Assembly: GCF_004114995.1 (NCBI RefSeq)
Contig: NZ_SDJP01000027.1
Span: 1 to 37,904 of the forward strand
Direction of reading: 5' to 3'
Length of the DNA stretch: 37,904 nt
Origin: Halorubrum amylolyticum
Lineage (GTDB): Archaea; Halobacteriota; Halobacteria; Halobacteriales; Haloferacaceae
Within the stretch, counting starts at the first letter, position 1. Every line of letters begins with the position of its first letter. The position numbers and the translations under genes were made by a program. The notes under the pieces are model-generated. The model was not told the DNA's origin and made no database searches. It was given only the letters and a program-made list of their open reading frames with translations. Shown in pieces: positions 21,373 through 30,275 of the stretch.

Positions 21373-21807
21373 ATGTTCGGAGGTGGCGGTATGAACCCGC
21401 GGAAGATGAAACAGATGATGAAACAGATGGGGATCGACGTCGAGGAGCTCGACGCCGAGCGGGTCGTCATCGAGACGGCCGACGGCGACGACCTCGTCTT
21501 CGACGGCGCCCAAGTGACCAAGATGGACGCCCAAGGGCAGGAGACCTACCAGATCGTGGGCTCGCCCGACGCGGTCGCCGACGCCGGCGCCGGCGCCGGC
21601 GGGAACGCCTCGGCGGTCGAGAGCGATTCGGGTGCAGCGGCGATCGAGGACGCCGCGGACGACGGGGGAACCGGAGCAGATGCCGGCATCCCCGACGAGG
21701 ACGTGGCGCTCGTCGCCGAGCGCGCCGAGGTGCCGCAGTCGCGGGCCCGCGAGGCCCTGGAGGACGCCGACGGCGACCTCGCGGCCGCGATCGCGGAGCT
21801 GGAGTGA
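21373..21807 (+). CDS. nac: Nascent polypeptide-associated complex protein (archaeal alpha-NAC)
   Basis: 144 residues. MFGGGGMNPRKMKQMMKQMG is the N-terminal ribosome-binding region (archaeal signature NPRKMKQMMKQMGI). It is followed by the NAC barrel (DAERVVIETADGDDLVFDGA, QVTKMDAQGQETYQIVG), an acidic Ala/Gly linker and a C-terminal UBA domain (DVALVAERAEVPQSRAREAL, EDADGDLAAAIAELE). Archaeal NAC is a homodimer bound near the ribosome tunnel exit. It lies ten bases before trmI on the same strand, probably one transcript, linking translation factors. Confidence 0.95.
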   Translation: MFGGGGMNPRKMKQMMKQMGIDVEELDAERVVIETADGDDLVFDGAQVTKMDAQGQETYQIVGSPDAVADAGAGAGGNASAVESDSGAAAIEDAADDGGTGADAGIPDEDVALVAERAEVPQSRAREALEDADGDLAAAIAELE

Positions 21808-21817
21808 CTGATCCGGC

Positions 21818-22558
21818 GTGACGGACGCCGCGTACCTGCTGGTCCACGAGGACCGGGAGTACCTGCTGGAGCCGGGCGAGGAGTTCGGCACCGACCTCGG
21901 CGTGCTCGAAGTCCCCGACGACGTCGAGGGCGGCGACGCCGTCGAAACCCACCTCGGCACCGCCTTCGAGGTCCGCGAACTCCGCGGCCCGGACCTGTTC
22001 AACCACCTCGAACGCACCGGCGCCCCGATGATGCCCCGCGACGTGGGGCTCGTGATGGGCCACACCGGCGCGTCCGGCGGCGACCGCGTGCTCGACGCCG
22101 GCACGGGCACGGGCATCCTCGCCGCGTACCTCGGTCGCGCCGGAGCCGACGTGACCACCTACGAGGTCGACGCCGACTTCGCCGAGGTCGCCCGCGGGAA
22201 CATGGCGACCGCCGGCGTGGCGGACCGCGTCGAGGTCCGCACCGGCGACCTCACCGAGGAGTTGGACGCGCTCGCCGACGAGGACCCCTTCGACGTGGTG
22301 ACGCTCGACACGGGCGACGCCCCGGCGGTCGTCGAGCGCGCCGACGACCTGCTGGTCTCGGGCGGACGCCTCGCCGTCTACTCCCCGTTCGTCGAGGGGA
22401 CCCGCGAGGCCGCCCTCGCCGCCCGCGAGGCCGGCTTCGAGGGCGTCGAGACCCTCGAAACGATCCAGCGCGAGATGGACTTCTCCGACCGCGGCTCCCG
22501 CCCCTCCACCGCGGGTGTCGGCCACACCGGGTATCTGGTGTTCGGCCGGGCGCCGTAG
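21818..22558 (+). CDS. trmI: tRNA m1A57/58 methyltransferase TrmI
   Basis: 246 residues from GTG 21818. The N-terminal small domain (LVHEDREYLLEPGEEFGTDL) and then TrmI/Gcd14 features: GPDLFNHLERTGAPMMPRD, VGLVMGHTGASGGDRVLDAG followed by TGTGILAAYLGR (SAM-binding motif I), TTYEVDADFAEVARGNM, DVVTLDTGDAPAVVERA and VYSPFVEGTREAALA. Archaeal TrmI methylates A57 and A58 of tRNA using SAM. It follows nac by ten bases. The next gene starts 45 bp on. Confidence 0.92.
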   Translation: MTDAAYLLVHEDREYLLEPGEEFGTDLGVLEVPDDVEGGDAVETHLGTAFEVRELRGPDLFNHLERTGAPMMPRDVGLVMGHTGASGGDRVLDAGTGTGILAAYLGRAGADVTTYEVDADFAEVARGNMATAGVADRVEVRTGDLTEELDALADEDPFDVVTLDTGDAPAVVERADDLLVSGGRLAVYSPFVEGTREAALAAREAGFEGVETLETIQREMDFSDRGSRPSTAGVGHTGYLVFGRAP

Positions 22559-22603
22559 CCGGAGCGGCGCAACGTTCTTTCCGGTTCCGCCGCCACGGGG
22601 CGT

Positions 22604-23653
22604 ATGGCTCCGCCGACGGCCGGCGACGGTCCCGTCGAGCGCGACGGCCCTAGCGACGGCGACCCCTCTCAGGTGGCCGTCGCGCTCGACGCGGCCGACG
22701 ACGGGCTCGCGGAGGCGGTCGAGTCCGCGCTCGCCGGGCGGCCCGCGGTCGTCGCCGTCGGCGTCCCTCTTGCGCTTTTCCCGCCGATACTCGCCGCGAG
22801 AGGGCGAACGACCGGAAGTACGTGGCGGATCGCTTGTCGACCGGGCGTCGCCGACGCGCTCGGCCGGGCGTTCGTCCTCGGCACCGCGGTCGCCGAGGCG
22901 GTCGCGGAGGGAGCGATCGAACTCCGGACTACCCGACGCGATAGCGACACCGAACAGGTCCTGTTCGCGTCGCCGGAGCGCGTCGACGCGGCCGCGGGGC
23001 CGGAGGGGGACCGGACGCTCGTCGGCGAGGAAGCGTCGGAGCGGGTCGCGCCAGCCGTCCGAGCGGTGCGCGAGCGGTTCGCGGCCGCGACGCCCGCGAC
23101 CGTCGACATGCCCGCGCGAAGCCGCCTCCTCGCAGCCGCCCGCGAGGCGCTCGACGACCGGTTCGCCGGCGACGTGGCGGCCGTGTTCGACGCGCTCCCG
23201 TACGGCGCGGTGGGGCGGAGCGGCGAGCTCACCGACCGGACGCTCCTCGTCGCGCTGGCGGCGCGCCACGACCACCTGCTGTGGGACCTCCGGCGGTGGA
23301 TCGGCGCCGAAACGCGCGTGGACGAGGGGGCCGGCGGGGGCGACGAGGGCGGCGTCGGCGTCGCGGCGGGACAGGACCTCACCGGGGACCGCCGGGCCTT
23401 GGTGCGGCGCGGCCTGATCGAGGCGATCAGGGTGCCCGCGGGCGACGGTCGCCCCCGGCTCCGGCTCCGTGCGGCCGACGACGCGCTGCTCGGCGCGACG
23501 CCGACGGGGGTCCTCCGCCTGCTCCGCGACCGGTTCGCGCTCCCGGTCGACGAGGGCGAGGCCCCGGACGGCGCGGGAAGCGACGAGCGGCGGCCGGTGT
23601 GGAAGCGGCGGGGGCGAGCGGTTCGGGGTCCGGACCGACGTGACAAGAACTAA
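22604..23653 (+). CDS. TbsP/DUF5821-like transcriptional regulator
   Basis: 349 residues. The layout resembles the haloarchaeal DUF5821/TbsP family: an N-terminal effector-like domain (VVAVGVPLALFPPILAARGR, RIACRPGVADALGRAFVLGT, VAEAVAEGAIELRTTRR), a middle helical part (SRLLAAAREALDDRFAGDVA, VFDALPYGAV, DRTLLVALAARHDHLLWDLR) and a winged helix-turn-helix near the C-terminus (LTGDRRALVRRGLIEAIRVP followed by GRPRLRLRAAD). TbsP of Haloferax regulates glucose-linked genes together with TrmB (recalled). It is longer than typical because of Gly/Glu-rich insertions (VDEGAGGGDEGGVGVAAG) and a basic C-terminal tail (VWKRRGRAVRGPDRRDKN). Paralogy with the true TbsP is possible. Confidence 0.65.
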   Translation: MAPPTAGDGPVERDGPSDGDPSQVAVALDAADDGLAEAVESALAGRPAVVAVGVPLALFPPILAARGRTTGSTWRIACRPGVADALGRAFVLGTAVAEAVAEGAIELRTTRRDSDTEQVLFASPERVDAAAGPEGDRTLVGEEASERVAPAVRAVRERFAAATPATVDMPARSRLLAAAREALDDRFAGDVAAVFDALPYGAVGRSGELTDRTLLVALAARHDHLLWDLRRWIGAETRVDEGAGGGDEGGVGVAAGQDLTGDRRALVRRGLIEAIRVPAGDGRPRLRLRAADDALLGATPTGVLRLLRDRFALPVDEGEAPDGAGSDERRPVWKRRGRAVRGPDRRDKN

Positions 23654-23678
23654 CTCCCGGCGGCGCCCCCGAACGGGT

Positions 23679-24800
23679 ATGCCGAACTTCTCCGACAGGG
23701 TCGAGCGGATCTCGATAAGCGGCATCCGCGAGGTGTTCGAGGCGGCCGGCGACGACGCGATCAACCTCGGGCTCGGCCAGCCCGACTTCCCGACGCCGGA
23801 CCACGCGCGGCGGGCGGCGGTCGACGCCATCGAGGACGGGAAGGCCGACGCCTACACCGAGAACAAGGGAACTCGGTCGCTGCGCGAGGCGATCGCCGAG
23901 AAACACCGGGCGGATCAGGGGGTCGACCTCGATCCGGGCGACGTGATCGCCACCGCGGGCGGCAGCGAGGCGCTCCACGTCGCCTTGGAGGCCCACGTCG
24001 ACGCCGGCGACGAGGTGCTGATCCCGGATCCGGGGTTCGTCTCCTACGACGCGCTGACGAAGCTGACAGGTGCGGAGCCGGTTCCGGTTCCGCTGCGCGA
24101 CGACCTCACGATCGACCCCGCCGCGATCGAGGCGGCGATCACCGACGACACCGCGGCGTTCGTGGTGAACTCCCCCGGCAACCCCACCGGCGCGGTCTCC
24201 GCCGAGGCGGACGTGCGCGAGTTCGCCCGGATCGCCGACGAGCACGACGTGCTCTGCGTCTCCGACGAGGTGTACGAGTACACCGTCTTCGACGGCGAAC
24301 ACTACTCGCCGATCGAGTTCGCGGAGACCGACAGCGTCGTCGTCGTCAACTCCGCCTCGAAGCTGTTCTCGATGACGGGCTGGCGTCTCGGGTGGGTGTA
24401 CGGCTCCGAGGAGCGCGTCGACCGCATGCTGCGCGTCCACCAGTACGCGCAGGCCTGCGCGTCGGCGCCCGCCCAGTACGCCGCCGAGGCCGCGCTGCGC
24501 GGCGACCGCGGGGTCGTCGGCGAGATGACGGCCTCCTTCGAGCGCCGGCGCGACCTCCTCCTCGACAGCTTCGACGACATCGGGATCGACTGCCCGACGC
24601 CGCAGGGCGCGTTCTACGCGATGCCGCGGGTGCCCGAGGGGTTCGTCGACGAGTGCCTCGACCGCGGCGTGGTCGTCGTGCCCGGCGAGGCGTTCGGCGA
24701 GGGCGGGCGCGGCCACGCCCGGATCTCGTACGCGACCGACGAGAGCGACCTCCGCGAGGCGCTCGACGTGATGGCGGCGGCCTACGAGGCGACGACGTAG
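23679..24800 (+). CDS. PLP-dependent class I/II aminotransferase (aspartate aminotransferase-like)
   Basis: 373 residues from ATG 23679 (MPNFSDRVERISISGIREVF). Fold type I features: LGLGQPDFPTPDHARRAAVD, YTENKGTRSLREAIAEKHRA, ATAGGSEALHVALEAHVDAG, VVNSPGNPTGAVSAEAD (Asn binding the PLP), SDEVYEYTVFDGEHYSP (Asp/Tyr), SASKLFSMTGWRLGWVYGSE (the Schiff-base Lys in SASK) and a C-terminal HARISYATDESDLREA with the carboxylate-binding Arg. It is of the archaeal Asp/aromatic aminotransferase type; amino-acid specificity is uncertain. An upstream GTG extension has no family similarity. Confidence 0.88.
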   Translation: MPNFSDRVERISISGIREVFEAAGDDAINLGLGQPDFPTPDHARRAAVDAIEDGKADAYTENKGTRSLREAIAEKHRADQGVDLDPGDVIATAGGSEALHVALEAHVDAGDEVLIPDPGFVSYDALTKLTGAEPVPVPLRDDLTIDPAAIEAAITDDTAAFVVNSPGNPTGAVSAEADVREFARIADEHDVLCVSDEVYEYTVFDGEHYSPIEFAETDSVVVVNSASKLFSMTGWRLGWVYGSEERVDRMLRVHQYAQACASAPAQYAAEAALRGDRGVVGEMTASFERRRDLLLDSFDDIGIDCPTPQGAFYAMPRVPEGFVDECLDRGVVVVPGEAFGEGGRGHARISYATDESDLREALDVMAAAYEATT

Positions 24801-24872
24801 CCGAAAAATCGTGGCGACATCTGCCAACCCATAACTGGAGGACATTACCCGGTCGCAGGAGGTTTCCGCAAG

Positions 24873-24879
24873 TTATACT
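24873..24879 (+). promoter_or_regulatory. TATA-like box of the SAM synthetase gene
   Basis: TTATACT, 26-32 bp before ATG 24905. Leaderless spacing. It lies 73 bp after the aminotransferase stop, so SAM synthetase has its own promoter. Confidence 0.55.
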
Positions 24880-24904
24880 GCCGCCGGTGAAGTACCGATG
24901 CGTA

Positions 24905-26107
24905 ATGGACCGGAACATTCAGGTCAGCCGCCTCGACCGCTCGGCGGTCGAGGACCAGGAGGTCGAGATCGTCGAGCGGAAGGGTATCGGACACCCGGAC
25001 TCGATCTGCGACGGTATCGCGGAGTCGGTGTCGCGCGCGCTCTCGCAGCTCTACTTGGACCGCGTCGGGAAGGTGCTCCACTACAACACCGACGAGACGC
25101 AGCTGGTCGCCGGCCGCGCCGCACCCGCCTACGGCGGCGGCGAGGTCGTCGAGCCGCTCTACGTGCTCATCGTCGGGCGCGCCACGAAGGAGTACGAGGG
25201 CGAGCAGCTCCCGGTCGACTCGGCCGCGCTCGCGGCCGCCCGCGACTACCTCTCCGAGGCGATCCCGGAGCTGGAGTACGGCACCGACGTGGTCGTCGAC
25301 GTGAAGCTCGGCGAGGGGTCGGGCGACCTCCGCGGCGTCTTCGGCGAGGAGACCCAGCAGGTGCCGATGGCCAACGACACCTCCTTCGGCGTCGGTCACG
25401 CGCCCCTGACGGAGACGGAGTCGATCGTGTACGAGGCCGAGCGCGAGCTCAACACGACCTACCACGCCGACCACCCCGAGCTCGGCCCGGACGTGAAGAT
25501 CATGGGCAAACGCGAGGGCGACCGGATCGACATCACGGTCGCGGCCGCGATGGTCGATCGGTACGTCGACGACCTCGACGACTACGACGACGCGGTCGGA
25601 GACGTGCGCGAGTTCGTCACGGAGCTGGCCGAGGCCCGCACGGACCGGGAGGTGCACGTCGACGTCAACACCGCCGACGACTACGAGGAGGGCTCCGTCT
25701 ACCTCACCGTCACCGGCACCTCCGCGGAGCAGGGCGACGACGGCTCCGTGGGGCGCGGCAACCGCGCGAACGGGCTCATCACGCCGAACCGCCCCATGTC
25801 GATGGAGGCGACCTCCGGGAAGAACCCCGTCAACCACATCGGGAAGATCTACAACCTCCTGTCGACCCGGATCGCGGAGTCCGTCACCGAGGAGGTCGAC
25901 GGAATCCGCGACCTGCAGGTCCGCCTGCTCTCGCAGATCGGGCGTCCGATCGACGAGCCCCACGTCGCCGACGCGCAGCTCGTCACCGAGGAGGGGACCG
26001 ACATCGCCGACATCGAGGAGGAGGTCGTCGCCATCGTCGACGAGGAGCTGGCGGACGTCACCGACGTGACCCGCAGCGTCATCGACGGCGACGTGTCGAC
26101 GTTCTGA
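24905..26107 (+). CDS. mat: S-adenosylmethionine synthetase (archaeal type)
   Basis: 400 residues, the standard length of the archaeal MAT family (not MetK). Motifs: [132 protein letters not shown], and [20 protein letters not shown]. It makes SAM from methionine and ATP, the cofactor used by several other proteins in this window (TrmI, TrmJ, RaSEA, the radical SAM/SPASM protein). Start: ATG 24905 gives the family N-terminus [20 protein letters not shown]; the ATG at 24898 is out of frame. Confidence 0.95.
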   Translation: MDRNIQVSRLDRSAVEDQEVEIVERKGIGHPDSICDGIAESVSRALSQLYLDRVGKVLHYNTDETQLVAGRAAPAYGGGEVVEPLYVLIVGRATKEYEGEQLPVDSAALAAARDYLSEAIPELEYGTDVVVDVKLGEGSGDLRGVFGEETQQVPMANDTSFGVGHAPLTETESIVYEAERELNTTYHADHPELGPDVKIMGKREGDRIDITVAAAMVDRYVDDLDDYDDAVGDVREFVTELAEARTDREVHVDVNTADDYEEGSVYLTVTGTSAEQGDDGSVGRGNRANGLITPNRPMSMEATSGKNPVNHIGKIYNLLSTRIAESVTEEVDGIRDLQVRLLSQIGRPIDEPHVADAQLVTEEGTDIADIEEEVVAIVDEELADVTDVTRSVIDGDVSTF

Positions 26108-26195
26108 GTCGGTCGGCGTCGGGCGCGGACCTCCGGCCGAAGGGCGGACCCCACCGACCGCAACCGATTTGTGGAGCGGCCGACTCCGATAGCGT

Positions 26196-26648
26196 GTGAC
26201 GCGGGTGTGTCTCCTCGGCGATCCGAACGTGAACCTCACCTACGAGCTGCTGTCACGCGAGACGGCGCGGGACGCGCTCGCGACCTACGGGATCGAGGAG
26301 CCCTTCGAGAACAGCGTCGCCGTCGACACCGTGAGCCTCGGCGCGGCGGTGTCGCTTCTGAACGACCTCAACTGGTACCTCGTGCGCTTCGTCGACGAGG
26401 CGCTCGTCCGTGAACCGTCAGTCTCTCCCGACGAGTGGCTCTCCCGCGACCTCGCCCGCGAGGTGCGGGACGGCGCGGTCCCCCCAGAGGAGACCGACCA
26501 GCGCCTGAAGGTGTTCGGCCTCGTCGACGGCCGACCCGTCGAACCACTCTACGTCCGGCGGACGCAGGGCGAGACGCCCGAGTACGACCTCCGCGACGTC
26601 GACGAGACGGTGATCGTCCGGGTGAGCGAGTCCGAGTTTTCGGGATAG
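26196..26648 (+). CDS. Conserved haloarchaeal protein (DUF5804-like)
   Basis: 150 residues from GTG 26196: (M)TRVCLLGDPNVNLTYELLSR, ETARDALATYGIEEPFENSV, AVDTVSLGAAVSLLNDLNWY, LVRFVDEALVREPSVSPDEW, ending VIVRVSESEFSG. It appears to be a complete conserved haloarchaeal protein that I associate with DUF5804 without a search. There is no catalytic motif I can name. Gene spacing is 88 bp after mat on the same strand. Convergent with the radical SAM gene, 39 bp apart. Confidence 0.6.
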   Translation: MTRVCLLGDPNVNLTYELLSRETARDALATYGIEEPFENSVAVDTVSLGAAVSLLNDLNWYLVRFVDEALVREPSVSPDEWLSRDLAREVRDGAVPPEETDQRLKVFGLVDGRPVEPLYVRRTQGETPEYDLRDVDETVIVRVSESEFSG

Positions 26649-26687
26649 GCGACGCGGTCGGGGAAGCCCGCAACCGACCGCTCGGCC

Positions 26688-27791
26688 TCAGTCCGCGGCG
26701 TCCGGCGTTCCGGTCGAGTCCTCGGTCGCCCCCGTGAGCGTCGCCGGCAGCTCGCCGTCGTACCCCTCGGGCACGTAGGGACACAGGGGGTCGCTCTCCA
26801 GCGGGTCTCCCGTCGCCGCGAACGCCCGCGAGCGGCTCCCGCCGCAGACCTGTCGGAACTCGCAGGCGCCGCACTTCCCCTTCAGTCGGTCCGGCTCGCG
26901 GAGCGACTCGAAGAGGTCCGCGCTCCGGTAGATGTCGACGATCGAGCGGTCGCGGACGTTGCCGGCGGACCGCGGGAGGAACCCGGACGGGTACGCCTCG
27001 CCGGTGTGACTCACGAACGCGAACCCGCGGCCGGCGGTGATCCCGCCGCGCCGCCGGGCCGCGCCCTCGTCGCCGTCTGACTGGAGACCGACCCGACGGT
27101 AGAAGGGCGCCTCGGTCGTCTTGACGCCGAACGGCTCCGACTCGGCGACGCCGTGGAGCCACTCCATCACGCCCTCGGCCCGCTCCGGCGGGATCGGATC
27201 GAGGACCCGCCCCCGACCGACGGGGACGAGGAAGAACACGCTCCAGAGGACCGTTCCGAGGTCTCGGACGCGGTCGCGGATCGCGGGGAGCTCGTCGACC
27301 GTCTCCGCGCAGACGGTCGTGTTGACCTGCAGCGGTAGCCCCGCGTCGGAGGCCGCCTCAGCCGCCTCCAGCGTGCTCTCGAAGCTCTCCTCGCCCCGGA
27401 ACCGGTCGTGACTCTCTCGGGTCGCGCCGTCGAGGCTGAGCGCCATCCGTCGGACGCCGGCGTCGGCGAGGGCCTCGACCCGGTCGGGCGTCAGCGACTG
27501 CGTCCCGCTGGGGGTGATCGTCATGCGGAGCCCCCGATCGTCGCCGTACGAGACCAGCTCCGACAGGTCGTCCCTGGCGAGCGGATCGCCGCCGGAGAGC
27601 ACGACGAGCTGTCCGTCCCCGAACGACGCCGCGTCGTCGAGGAGCCGCTTCCCCTCCTCGGTCGTCAGCTCGTCGGGGTGACGCGCCGGCTTCGCGTCGG
27701 CGCGGCAGTGGCGGCAGGCGAGCCCGCACGCCTGCGTCACCTCCCAGATGAGAACCAGCGGCCGCCGGTCCGTGTCGAGGTCGTCGAACAT
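26688..27791 (-). CDS. Radical SAM/SPASM-domain protein (TIGR04053-like)
   Basis: 367 residues from ATG 27791 (MFDDLDTDRRPLVLIWEVTQ). The radical SAM cluster is ACGLACRHCRADA (CX3CX2C; Cys22, 26, 29), followed by VVLSGGDPLARDDLSELV, ITPSGTQSLTPDRVEALADA, MALSLDGATRESHDRFRGEE and a C-terminal SPASM/twitch region with further Cys: KGKCGACEFRQVCGGSR and DPLCPYVPEG. The subgroup resembles heme d1/AhbC/NirJ-like and TIGR04053 proteins of haloarchaea, which modify porphyrins or peptides. The substrate is not shown here. No heme gene is adjacent. Its divergent neighbour is uspA, 145 bp away. Confidence 0.85.
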   Translation of the reverse strand: MFDDLDTDRRPLVLIWEVTQACGLACRHCRADAKPARHPDELTTEEGKRLLDDAASFGDGQLVVLSGGDPLARDDLSELVSYGDDRGLRMTITPSGTQSLTPDRVEALADAGVRRMALSLDGATRESHDRFRGEESFESTLEAAEAASDAGLPLQVNTTVCAETVDELPAIRDRVRDLGTVLWSVFFLVPVGRGRVLDPIPPERAEGVMEWLHGVAESEPFGVKTTEAPFYRRVGLQSDGDEGAARRRGGITAGRGFAFVSHTGEAYPSGFLPRSAGNVRDRSIVDIYRSADLFESLREPDRLKGKCGACEFRQVCGGSRSRAFAATGDPLESDPLCPYVPEGYDGELPATLTGATEDSTGTPDAAD

Positions 27792-27936
27792 CGGCTCACA
27801 CCGGTCTTCCCGTTCCACCCGCTTGGGTGCTGTCCCGAACGTGTTCACGTTTGAAGAAAGGGGGACCGAAACGGACTCCCCGAGTACTCTCCCGACGAAC
27901 CCTCGGGTTGATACCGTCACCCGTCGAAGGCGGCGT

Positions 27937-28365
27937 ATGACCGATTCCGTGCTCGTCGCGATGGACGACTCGCCGCTGGGTCGCGAGGCGCTCGCGCTCG
28001 CCCTCGAAACGTTCCCGGACGCGGAGGTCACCGTCGTCCACGTCGCCTACCCCGACCTCGATATGCTCCCCGAAGACACGGAGGAGGTCTTCGGCGCCTC
28101 GTTCGACGAACTCGACGGCGTGGGCGACGAGACCGCCGCGTCGGTGTTCGACACCGTCCGCGAGATCGCCGACGACCGCGACGTGGCCGTTACCTTCCTC
28201 ACCGGAGAGGCGGAGCGCCGCATCGTCGCGTACGCCGAAGCGGGAGAGTTCGATCACGTCGTGCTCGGCACGCACGGACGATCGGGGATCTCGCGGGTCC
28301 TGATCGGGAGTGTCGCCGAAGCCGTCACCCGGGAGACGGACGTTCCGACGACGCTGGTGAAGTGA
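27937..28365 (+). CDS. Universal stress protein (UspA family)
   Basis: 142 residues of UspA type: TDSVLVAMDDSPLGREALAL (Asp at the nucleotide site), VTVVHVAYPDLDML, and the C-terminal ATP-binding loop HVVLGTHGRSGISRVLIGSV (G2xG9xG[S/T]-like: GTHGRSGISRVLIGS) with AEAVTRETDVPTTLVK. One domain, no fusion. Small Usp proteins bind ATP and respond to stress; haloarchaea carry dozens. Divergent from the radical SAM gene. Confidence 0.92.
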   Translation: MTDSVLVAMDDSPLGREALALALETFPDAEVTVVHVAYPDLDMLPEDTEEVFGASFDELDGVGDETAASVFDTVREIADDRDVAVTFLTGEAERRIVAYAEAGEFDHVVLGTHGRSGISRVLIGSVAEAVTRETDVPTTLVK

Positions 28366-28425
28366 GACCGGATCGGGACCGGCGCGATCGGTCGACGCCA
28401 ACGCGATCAACCGATGTCGACCCGA

Positions 28426-29271
28426 TCAGTCGTCGCCGTCGATCCCGACCCGGTCTCGCCGCGTTCCCGCGCTGGGCCGCGCCTCCGCGTACGCGACGGC
28501 GTGTCCGGCCAGCCGGACGCTGCCCCAGCCGAGCCCGAGCCCCGCGACCACGTCGGCCAGCCAGTGAATTCCGAGGTACATCGTGGATATCACGACGCTC
28601 GTGGCCACGAACGCGACGATCGCGAACCATCGCGGGTGCTCGCGCCGGGACCGCCACGCGACGAGCGCCACGGCCGCCGCGAGCGACGTGTGCAGGGAGG
28701 GGAAGACGTTTGTGTTCGACGACACCGCGGCCGTGAGCGTCTGCGTCGCCGGGTAGAACTCGTACATCAGCCCCTCCACGCTCGGGAGGTGGTTCCGAGG
28801 ACCGTACGCGACGAACAGCGTGTAACAGACGGACCCGACGCCGTAGTTCACCACGTACGCGACCAACAGCTCCTTCAGCCGCCGCTGAGAGGACGACAGG
28901 AAGTACAGGAGCGGTGCGGTCACCAGCAGGAACGCGAACCCCAAGACGTACGTCGCCGAGAAGAACTCCAACGCCGCCGGCGGTACGGCGTGCTGGAGCG
29001 TGGCGACGAACTCGCCCTCGACGGCGTACAGCTCGTCGGTCACGTTCCAGTTCAGCGCGCGAGAGAGGCGGAGCCTATAGCCGTGTGTCGCCTGCTTGAG
29101 CAGGAGAAACGCCGCCGCGACCGCGAGATACGGAGCAACGTCACGAAACCGCGCGGTGAACTCGTCCGTCGTTCGATGCAACTGCCGGCGCTCCACGCAA
29201 AGGCAGAGAACCGCCACCGTGCCCGTCAGCACCGAGAGCCCGGTGACCGTGGTCACTTCGAGGAGGGACAT
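28426..29271 (-). CDS. PAP2-superfamily membrane phosphatase/transferase
   Basis: 281 residues with about six to seven helices: VTGLSVLTGTVAVLCLCVER, VAPYLAVAAAFLLLKQATHG, FSATYVLGFAFLLVTAPLLY, LLVAYVVNYGVGSVCYTLFV, FAIVAFVATSVVISTMYLGI and LADVVAGLGLGWGSVRLAGH. The lipid-phosphatase-like signature is NVFPSLHTSLAAAVALVAWR (PSLHTS, catalytic His) and MYLGIHWLADVVAG (GIHWLADV, second His and Asp). This is the inositol-phosphotransferase/Aur1-like arrangement, so it may process lipid phosphates or membrane glycolipids. The C-terminal tail (AEARPSAGTRRDRVGIDGDD) is cytoplasmic and acidic. Confidence 0.82.
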   Translation of the reverse strand: MSLLEVTTVTGLSVLTGTVAVLCLCVERRQLHRTTDEFTARFRDVAPYLAVAAAFLLLKQATHGYRLRLSRALNWNVTDELYAVEGEFVATLQHAVPPAALEFFSATYVLGFAFLLVTAPLLYFLSSSQRRLKELLVAYVVNYGVGSVCYTLFVAYGPRNHLPSVEGLMYEFYPATQTLTAAVSSNTNVFPSLHTSLAAAVALVAWRSRREHPRWFAIVAFVATSVVISTMYLGIHWLADVVAGLGLGWGSVRLAGHAVAYAEARPSAGTRRDRVGIDGDD

Positions 29272-29439
29272 TCGTCGGTCGGTTCATCCTTTCGGCGACG
29301 ACCCATGAGCCGTTCGGTGTCAGCCGCTCCGGCCGTCCGCGGTCGTGTTTGACTTTCGAAGTGAATATCCTATTCTCCTCCATTAAAACGTCATTTTTAC
29401 AGAATTTGTGAGGCAGTCGTTATAGAGACGCTCCATACA

Positions 29440-29745
29440 ATGCTGGAAATCCATCGCACCCATCGAGCGAAAATCTGCAACCATTCACAGGTCGCAGACT
29501 CGCTCGACCGGCATGGGTGGAGTGCCAGCAAACTCTGGAACGTCGCCAACTACCACGCCCGACAAGTGTGGGACGAAACCGGCGAAGTCCCTGACCACAA
29601 AGACCTGAAACGTGAGTTGAAAGACCACCCCAAATATGACGGACTGCATAGGTGTACCGGCTGGTTGGCACAGCCTTCAGTCTACCTGCATGACCTCTCC
29701 TGCGGATTCCAACGGCAGCCAGAGGTGGTGGACTGTAAACCGTAA
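29440..29745 (+). pseudogene. TnpB (IS1341-type) with a large internal deletion
   Basis: One 101-codon frame joins the N-terminus of a haloarchaeal TnpB (MLEIHRTHRAKICNHSQVAD, SLDRHGWSASKLWNVANYHA, ETGEVPDHKDLKRELKDHPK, ending KYDGLH) directly to the last residues of the same family (GWLAQPSVYLHDLSCGFQRQ, PEVVDCKP). The central roughly 300 residues, including the RuvC-like nuclease and zinc finger, are missing, yet the frame is maintained across the junction at about 29647-29655. A full TnpB is near 400 residues. No TnpA is present. The hairpin-rich right end continues to about 29790. Confidence 0.82.
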
Positions 29746-29790
29746 TATCCCCACGCTCGGGATTCCTCCGCGTTCACGCGGAAGAGGATG
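29690..29790 (+). ncRNA. Possible omega-RNA remnant at the TnpB right end
   Basis: In TnpB systems the guide (omega) RNA overlaps the 3' end of tnpB and the right element end. Here that stretch is kept: the terminal tnpB codons, then TAATATCCCCACGCTCGG, then hairpin TCCGCGT-TC-ACGCGGA, followed by AGAGGATGTCAACC. Haloarchaeal right ends of this type carry a similar hairpin (recalled). The guide would be the flanking sequence from about 29790. Transcription is not shown by the sequence. Confidence 0.3.
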
Positions 29791-30162
29791 TCAACCAGCG
29801 TGGCATCCTGCCCACTCTCCTTTCGCGCAATGGTCCTCTCGGTCGTGTTCATAGAGATAACGGGTGACTCGTATGCAGACTTCACTCGACGACTCACTCG
29901 GCAACTAGAAGTGGCCACCATCCTCGGGTTGAGCCGAGTGTCCGACGAATCAGCGCTCTCGCGGGCGTGGCGAAATCGATTCGACGACGCTGTTCACGAA
30001 TACATCCACGCTGCCGCCCACTTCGTCATCAAGGAAATCCATGATCGCGATATCCCAGCATCCAAAATTCGGCCTAAGGCAGAGATCGTCGACGATTCTG
30101 AGGGTGACGGGGACTCAGTAGAAGACGAATCGTTCTCACAGGTCCATCCTCCGAAACTGTGA
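29788..30162 (+). pseudogene. N-terminal fragment of a second haloarchaeal transposase
   Basis: About residues 13-115 of this 124-codon frame look like the N-terminus of a haloarchaeal IS transposase: LGLSRVSDESALSRAWRNRF, DDAVHEYIHAAAHFVIKEIH, DRDIPASKIRPKAEIVDD, GDSVEDESFSQ. The catalytic domain is missing; after FSQ the frame ends as VHPPKL. I do not assign the IS family. The first residues (MSTSVASCPLSFRAM) come from the abutting TnpB right end, so it is probably a truncated gene joined by insertion or deletion and not expressed as an enzyme. Confidence 0.55.
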
Positions 30163-30275
30163 TCCGCGAACCGCGCAAATTCAGTATATCGATATGAGAT
30201 TTATTTAGTTGCAATCGAACAGCTATCCAGTCGGATCGATACCGACAGAACTCGGTGAAACGTCGTCTCCGGTCG

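Larger units (their letters stand above)
29440..29790 (+). mobile_element. Miniature IS1341-type derivative
   Basis: An IS200/IS605-superfamily remnant: TnpB N- and C-terminal pieces plus the right-end hairpin TCCGCGT-TC-ACGCGGA (29767-29782). The exact ends are not defined because such elements have no terminal inverted repeats or target duplication. The left side has a TATA-like GTTATAG about 20-26 bp before the ATG. It lies directly before another transposase fragment and a recombinase operon, a small hotspot of mobile DNA. Confidence 0.6.

Noticed and set aside
24845..26239. Long minus-strand frame opposite S-adenosylmethionine synthetase
   Set aside because: Same reason; the plus strand carries a textbook archaeal SAM synthetase.
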